Of a DNA stretch of 64,000 bases, positions 59,598 through 64,000 are shown piece after piece. Under the pieces are notes generated by a model, which made no database searches, was not told the origin of the DNA, and worked only from the letters and a program-made list of their open reading frames with translations. Position 1 is the first letter of the stretch. The number at the start of each line of letters is the position of its first letter. Position numbers and translations under genes: made by a program. Origin of the DNA: Phoronis australis (Eukaryota; Phoronida; Phoronidae); assembly GCA_002633005.1 (NCBI GenBank), contig NMRA01000199.1:262792-326791 (forward strand). The letters are read 5' to 3'.

Positions 59598-62500
59598 GTG
59601 AGTTAGTCTCTTAAGTCAAACATGCGTGAATAAGTTTGTTGAGAGCTCACTGTTGAGGGCTGGGCTTTGTTAGGGTTTATTGTTGGTCGTCCGGGTTCAA
59701 TTGTTGGCCGTAAACATAACATGAATGCACGTTAAACGTTGGAACTATTCCATCTTCCCTCGGGTTGCTTCTGAACCTGTCGCGACACATCTGAGTACCG
59801 CGTGCATGGCTGGTGAAATCCCACACCAAAAAACCATCTATGTGACCTTAAACTGGGAACGCTGGTGATATATTAGACCGCAATAAAAACCAATTTAAGT
59901 TAATTTAAAAACGGGGGATTCGCCTTATTGTTAACTATACAAAGCAACAAGGCTGAGGTTTGTTATCGGTGTAGCTACATCATGTTACGGCTTGGTTACG
60001 CTGTCCACTGAAAGATACGTCGCATTGACTAAACGAGGAACTTATTAACTTCTTGAGCATCCAGGCTAGTAGATTAGGTCTCTTAAGACCCAGTAGTTAT
60101 AATAAACCTTGGCACTTGGCGCCGGTTGCTCAAAAAATAAATACTCTACTTCGCACCCTCCGGCCAGCGAAACAGCGTTTACGAGAACTTGCAACCAGTC
60201 AAATAACATACCGAAATACCAGCATCGCGGAGTAGCCCAGTGTGTAGAGGAACACAGTTATTGATTACAGATTAATCATTCTTTGTTTTTATCTAACGAA
60301 ACGAGCGTTTTCTAAACGTCAGATTCGGAAATCGTTATTTTCTGCATTGTATTAACGATAATCATAAGGTGAAACTTGTGCCACTTGTCGATTTTAGTGG
60401 TGATGATGTGGCAGTCCCAATAGGTGGTAGAAAGCAAATTGAAGCGATTTAGAGTTAAGAGTGCTCAAGTTGACATCCTGAATGACAAAAATGCATTGGC
60501 CTGAGGATACCTGGTTAATCCTGTCCGTCTCCAATCGCGCTATTATCCCGTCAACTTAGCCTTTGTATATCTCACGACGGATAAGACTTATTTCCAGCCG
60601 GGCAGTTACGAATTCAAAACCGTGTGCGCTTGATTTGGTTAAATACAGAGTCCATGCGTAAATTTGTTTGTTGAAAGAAGTGGGGGGCTTTGCAAGGCTT
60701 TGTTGACATTTAGGCTCCCATGGCTAACGCCTATTCTCGTGTCCACATATGTTTGACCCTTCCCAGCGCATCCTCTAATTTCGCCGTGTTCGACCAATTA
60801 ATTGGGCGGAGCGGGCTGATTTGGACAGCGGGCGAGCCGAGTTTAAGTGGGCTTTAACTAAAACCTGGTCTGCAATTTACACAACATTAAGCAAATTATC
60901 TTAATGTGTTTACCCTGTCCACGATTACGTGTATTCCTAAAGACGGGGATCAGACAGTGACGACGAGATAAAATATTTGGAAATTTGTTTGTTTATTTAA
61001 ATGTAATATTAGGAATTTTGAACAGTGGAGCTTTGTGTTATGTACTAACTTTTATTTTTCTATGATATGCCTCTTCGTCAGTTTATAAAAACGCCTGGTT
61101 TCCTAAAGCGGCATTAAAGCCGTGCTTTTTGTCAAGAAAGGAGATTTGATTTAGGTCACATATCCTCTTGTTCCTTACTCAGTTTAGAAGTGATCTCTTG
61201 CCCCGGGAAGAAATGACAGATTGTTATTTTTTTTTTCAAACCAAGCTGACAAAATTTCAGGACACGTCGTGAACTGGAATTTTGTGAACTTCGGTATGAA
61301 TGAATAACCAAATGTTAGGTCTTTCGAATCTCCGGAATCACCTCAAATTTGACTATGAAACAATCTGTGACCTATTCTTTAACGCAAGTGGTCTAAGTCA
61401 AAACTTGTAGCTGTCACGATCGTTTGAAACTAGTCCTGTGACACGCGGTTTCTTCTATACGTCGTAGTTTTTCAGAAGTTTCCATACAATTAAGCCCCTG
61501 GCCATTTTTAATCCTATCTGGAGGCTACCTTTGATCCGCGTGGCATATACTAACTGCCTTATGCTGAGCACAGTCGCTCAACTTCTAAAAATCAAGCTGC
61601 GGTGATGCGCTGTATTCTTGTTAGTTAATGGTAATTGAAATCTCTAGCAGAGCTTTGTCCTCTTACTGAACGTTCGGGGAGTTTTTCAATCCTATTTTGG
61701 TTCGGAATTCGTTTTTCTAAGTACACCTGTAACACGTCATTATGCTTCTCCCGAACTTAAAGGAACACTGTGTTCGACACCTCCGACAATATGCCTCGTC
61801 CCTCAATATACATACACCAGGTGAAGTAACGCTAAAGAAGTATCATATGTAAATCCCAGCTAGCTTCCATTCCACTATATCATATTTGAACTACAGATTT
61901 TTTTCTCGTCTCAAGCTCCCACGCCATTACATAAATCACCTCTTCCTGAACATTGCAAACATAAATCGTCGGCCTGTCTTCTCGAAAAGTAGCGAGGAAG
62001 TGACACGTCATTAATCACGCGTTGACAGCCGTCAGATAGACACGATTGGTCGACATGCTATTAACGAAGAAAAAAAAAACAGAAACGTTGCTCTACCATC
62101 CCACTTCATCATTTTCAAATTCACCCAATTAATTGCTGTGTGTTCTTCGATTAGACAGTCGGGATAAATATTAAAGTCATGATAATACTGCAAGGGACTA
62201 CCTCCTTCTACTGTCAAATTTCGTGCAAAAGTTTCTATCAAAAAGTGGAAACAACTCCATAACAGTGCCATGTATTTCCATCCTCAATATGCGTCCCGGT
62301 AAACCCGGACCAGCTAAAACCAAACCAGCGTTACATACTCTGCACCCTCGTCCCTAAACTTCGCACAGGCACTGAAAATACTCCACACCTGGGGACAAAA
62401 TTCTAGTCCCGGTGTATGGAATATGAACCGGAGTTTTGATGTTTGCTGGTCTAGGAGTGGGGTTTAGGGAATCGTAGCTGGGATTTAGAAGCGCGGAATC

Positions 62501-63531
62501 GTTGTCAACCCGTGTTTGTGGTGGTTTCAATTACAATTACAAAATGTTTTACAAATATTAAGTCTACAGAATTTGGTACGGTACTTTGCACAACTAATCC
62601 TCATCGAAAGTAAAGACCCATTGGTTTTATATTGTCTGTTGCGATGTATATGTATTTTGGTGGAAATTAACCATGGAAGTTTAATAGATTTTTTGTGAAA
62701 TGGTTTAGTAAACACTGGTACATAGAGAAAATGCCATTACTCTGCACACTGTGTCGTGTCTGGAGTTTCAACTTTGACATGTTTTCACCTGGTCTTCTTT
62801 AGGAGATGCTCCGCACACTTGAGTCCCCACTCGTAAATCGTCCTCGGCTCTGAAAAAGTTACATGAAAGCATAAATCATGTTGTTAGCACGCGTTCTTCT
62901 ATGGTATCAAACCTGATTTATCGTCAATTCCCTGTCAACAAAGACGTCACACAGACAGTCGTTATTCACAACACGTAATAGATCATTTCATCGAGACAGG
63001 TTTTGTTGGTCACTGCAGAGCTCGTGCCTCCCTGACAACGAAGCGTCATCATCATTTAGTTCAAAGTGACTTCATGATTTGAAATTCATGTAAAATACAC
63101 CTATATCAAAGATATGCGCAAGGTTGTGCTGGGACATATGGTAACTAAAATCCGAACGAAAAGCAAAACTGTAAAAACCTCCCAAGTTTTGTTCTACGTT
63201 GACGTGGAAAGATGTGTCAAAACTAGAGAACCTCAGTGATGGTGTTTTCAGGTCTCGGACAAGTTGAAATGTTTGGTAAACTTGAAATAGTTCAAGCCCT
63301 GACTAAATTTTCGAACAATGTTGCCAATCGCTCAGTGTTTGTTTAAAATGTTTTGTCGTAACTGCGCTAAATTGGGTAAACAAATATACATTAGGAACAA
63401 ACGATAAAGTATTTAAATGTCTGCATACCTCAGTTCATCATGACCTAACGTACTTGTCTGTGCCTGAACCAAAATATACCTCCAAGTTACTTGGTTTAGC
63501 AATCTTTTACTAGCTGTCTGGGTACTGTTGC
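59598..63531. other. Probable intron of the kinase gene, or intergenic
   Basis: No C-lobe exon (HRD- or DFG-type motif) was recognised on the + strand. Short ORFs only. Confidence 0.4.
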
Positions 63532-63691
63532 CACTGTCGGATTTAGAGGGGGGCCAAGGGGGCCATGCCCCCCCCCCTTAAAATTCTCCCAGTTTCCATT
63601 TGGCAGTTCGGGGTGCGAATGTCTGACAGGCAAAATCCTGGCTAATACGCTGCCCTGTCCCCCCCAACTCAAAATCCTGGATCCGCCCCTG
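63532..63691 (-). mobile_element. MITE family 1, copy 6
   Basis: Termini CACTGTCGGATTTAGAG and CTGGATCCGCCCCTG, flanked on both sides by GTTGC: a perfect 5-bp target duplication. Confidence 0.82.
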
Positions 63692-64000
63692 GTTGCTGTC
63701 CCATGTTGGTTTCGAATTTTGTTTTCTTGACCACAGTGAGATATCCGTTTGTCTGCATTTGCTCTCATTTTTTTATTAAAAAACCTGGTTTTTGCTGGTC
63801 ATGCTTTTCCTTGGTATCTGAAATAACAGGGAATAACGTGTGTTTTGACCATTTTGAATTTCTCACAGAAGACATGATTTCACTTCCCATCTAGTCAGTG
63901 GGTGGGCCTTTAGCTTTAGAAGCTTTAAAAAAGTGTCCCAGGCACTTTCACCTGGCAGTTTTATGTCCACGTTTTCCATCTAATGCATATGTGTACTTTT

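Overview
This window is animal nuclear DNA. It is AT-leaning, with spliced genes, long introns, GT/AG splice sites and many small non-autonomous DNA transposons, tRNA-derived SINEs and foldback elements. The gene content (a CYP2-clan P450, a mitochondrial-clan P450 and a PKDCC/Vlk-like secretory kinase) and the repeat style fit a marine invertebrate such as a non-vertebrate deuterostome or a lophotrochozoan. The sequence alone does not settle the phylum. No bacterial operon, CRISPR array or rRNA is present.

Layout. 1-4069 holds no recognisable gene. A CYP2-clan cytochrome P450 runs on the + strand from 4154 to 17017. It has five exons that join in phase to 487 codons. Its first introns are large and hold a DDE transposase relic, an inverted pair of a dispersed repeat, a SINE, a candidate small spliced gene and a (GAT)n array. 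17018-35545 is repeat-rich intergenic DNA with several MITE families, a foldback element, a THAP-domain relic, and two local duplications that each end at a single N and look like assembly joins. A mitochondrial-type P450 lies at 35546-46729 (+). Its nine exons join in phase to 510 codons with all diagnostic motifs. 46730-59051 is repeat-rich intergenic DNA with a diverged 21-bp repeat field, two sister foldback elements, and MITE and SINE debris. The first coding exon of a PKDCC-like kinase is at 59052-59597 (+); the rest of that gene probably lies beyond the window or was not recognised.

The two P450s are on the same strand but belong to different clans: an ER-anchored type with a hydrophobic N-terminus and a mitochondrial type with a basic presequence. 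They are therefore neighbours rather than tandem duplicates, and nothing in the sequence shows that they act on the same substrate. The most informative observations are the fully phased exon reconstructions, the 65-bp second exon that leaves the CYP2-clan protein short before its C helix, the duplication-at-N artefacts, and several repeat families with readable termini and target duplications.
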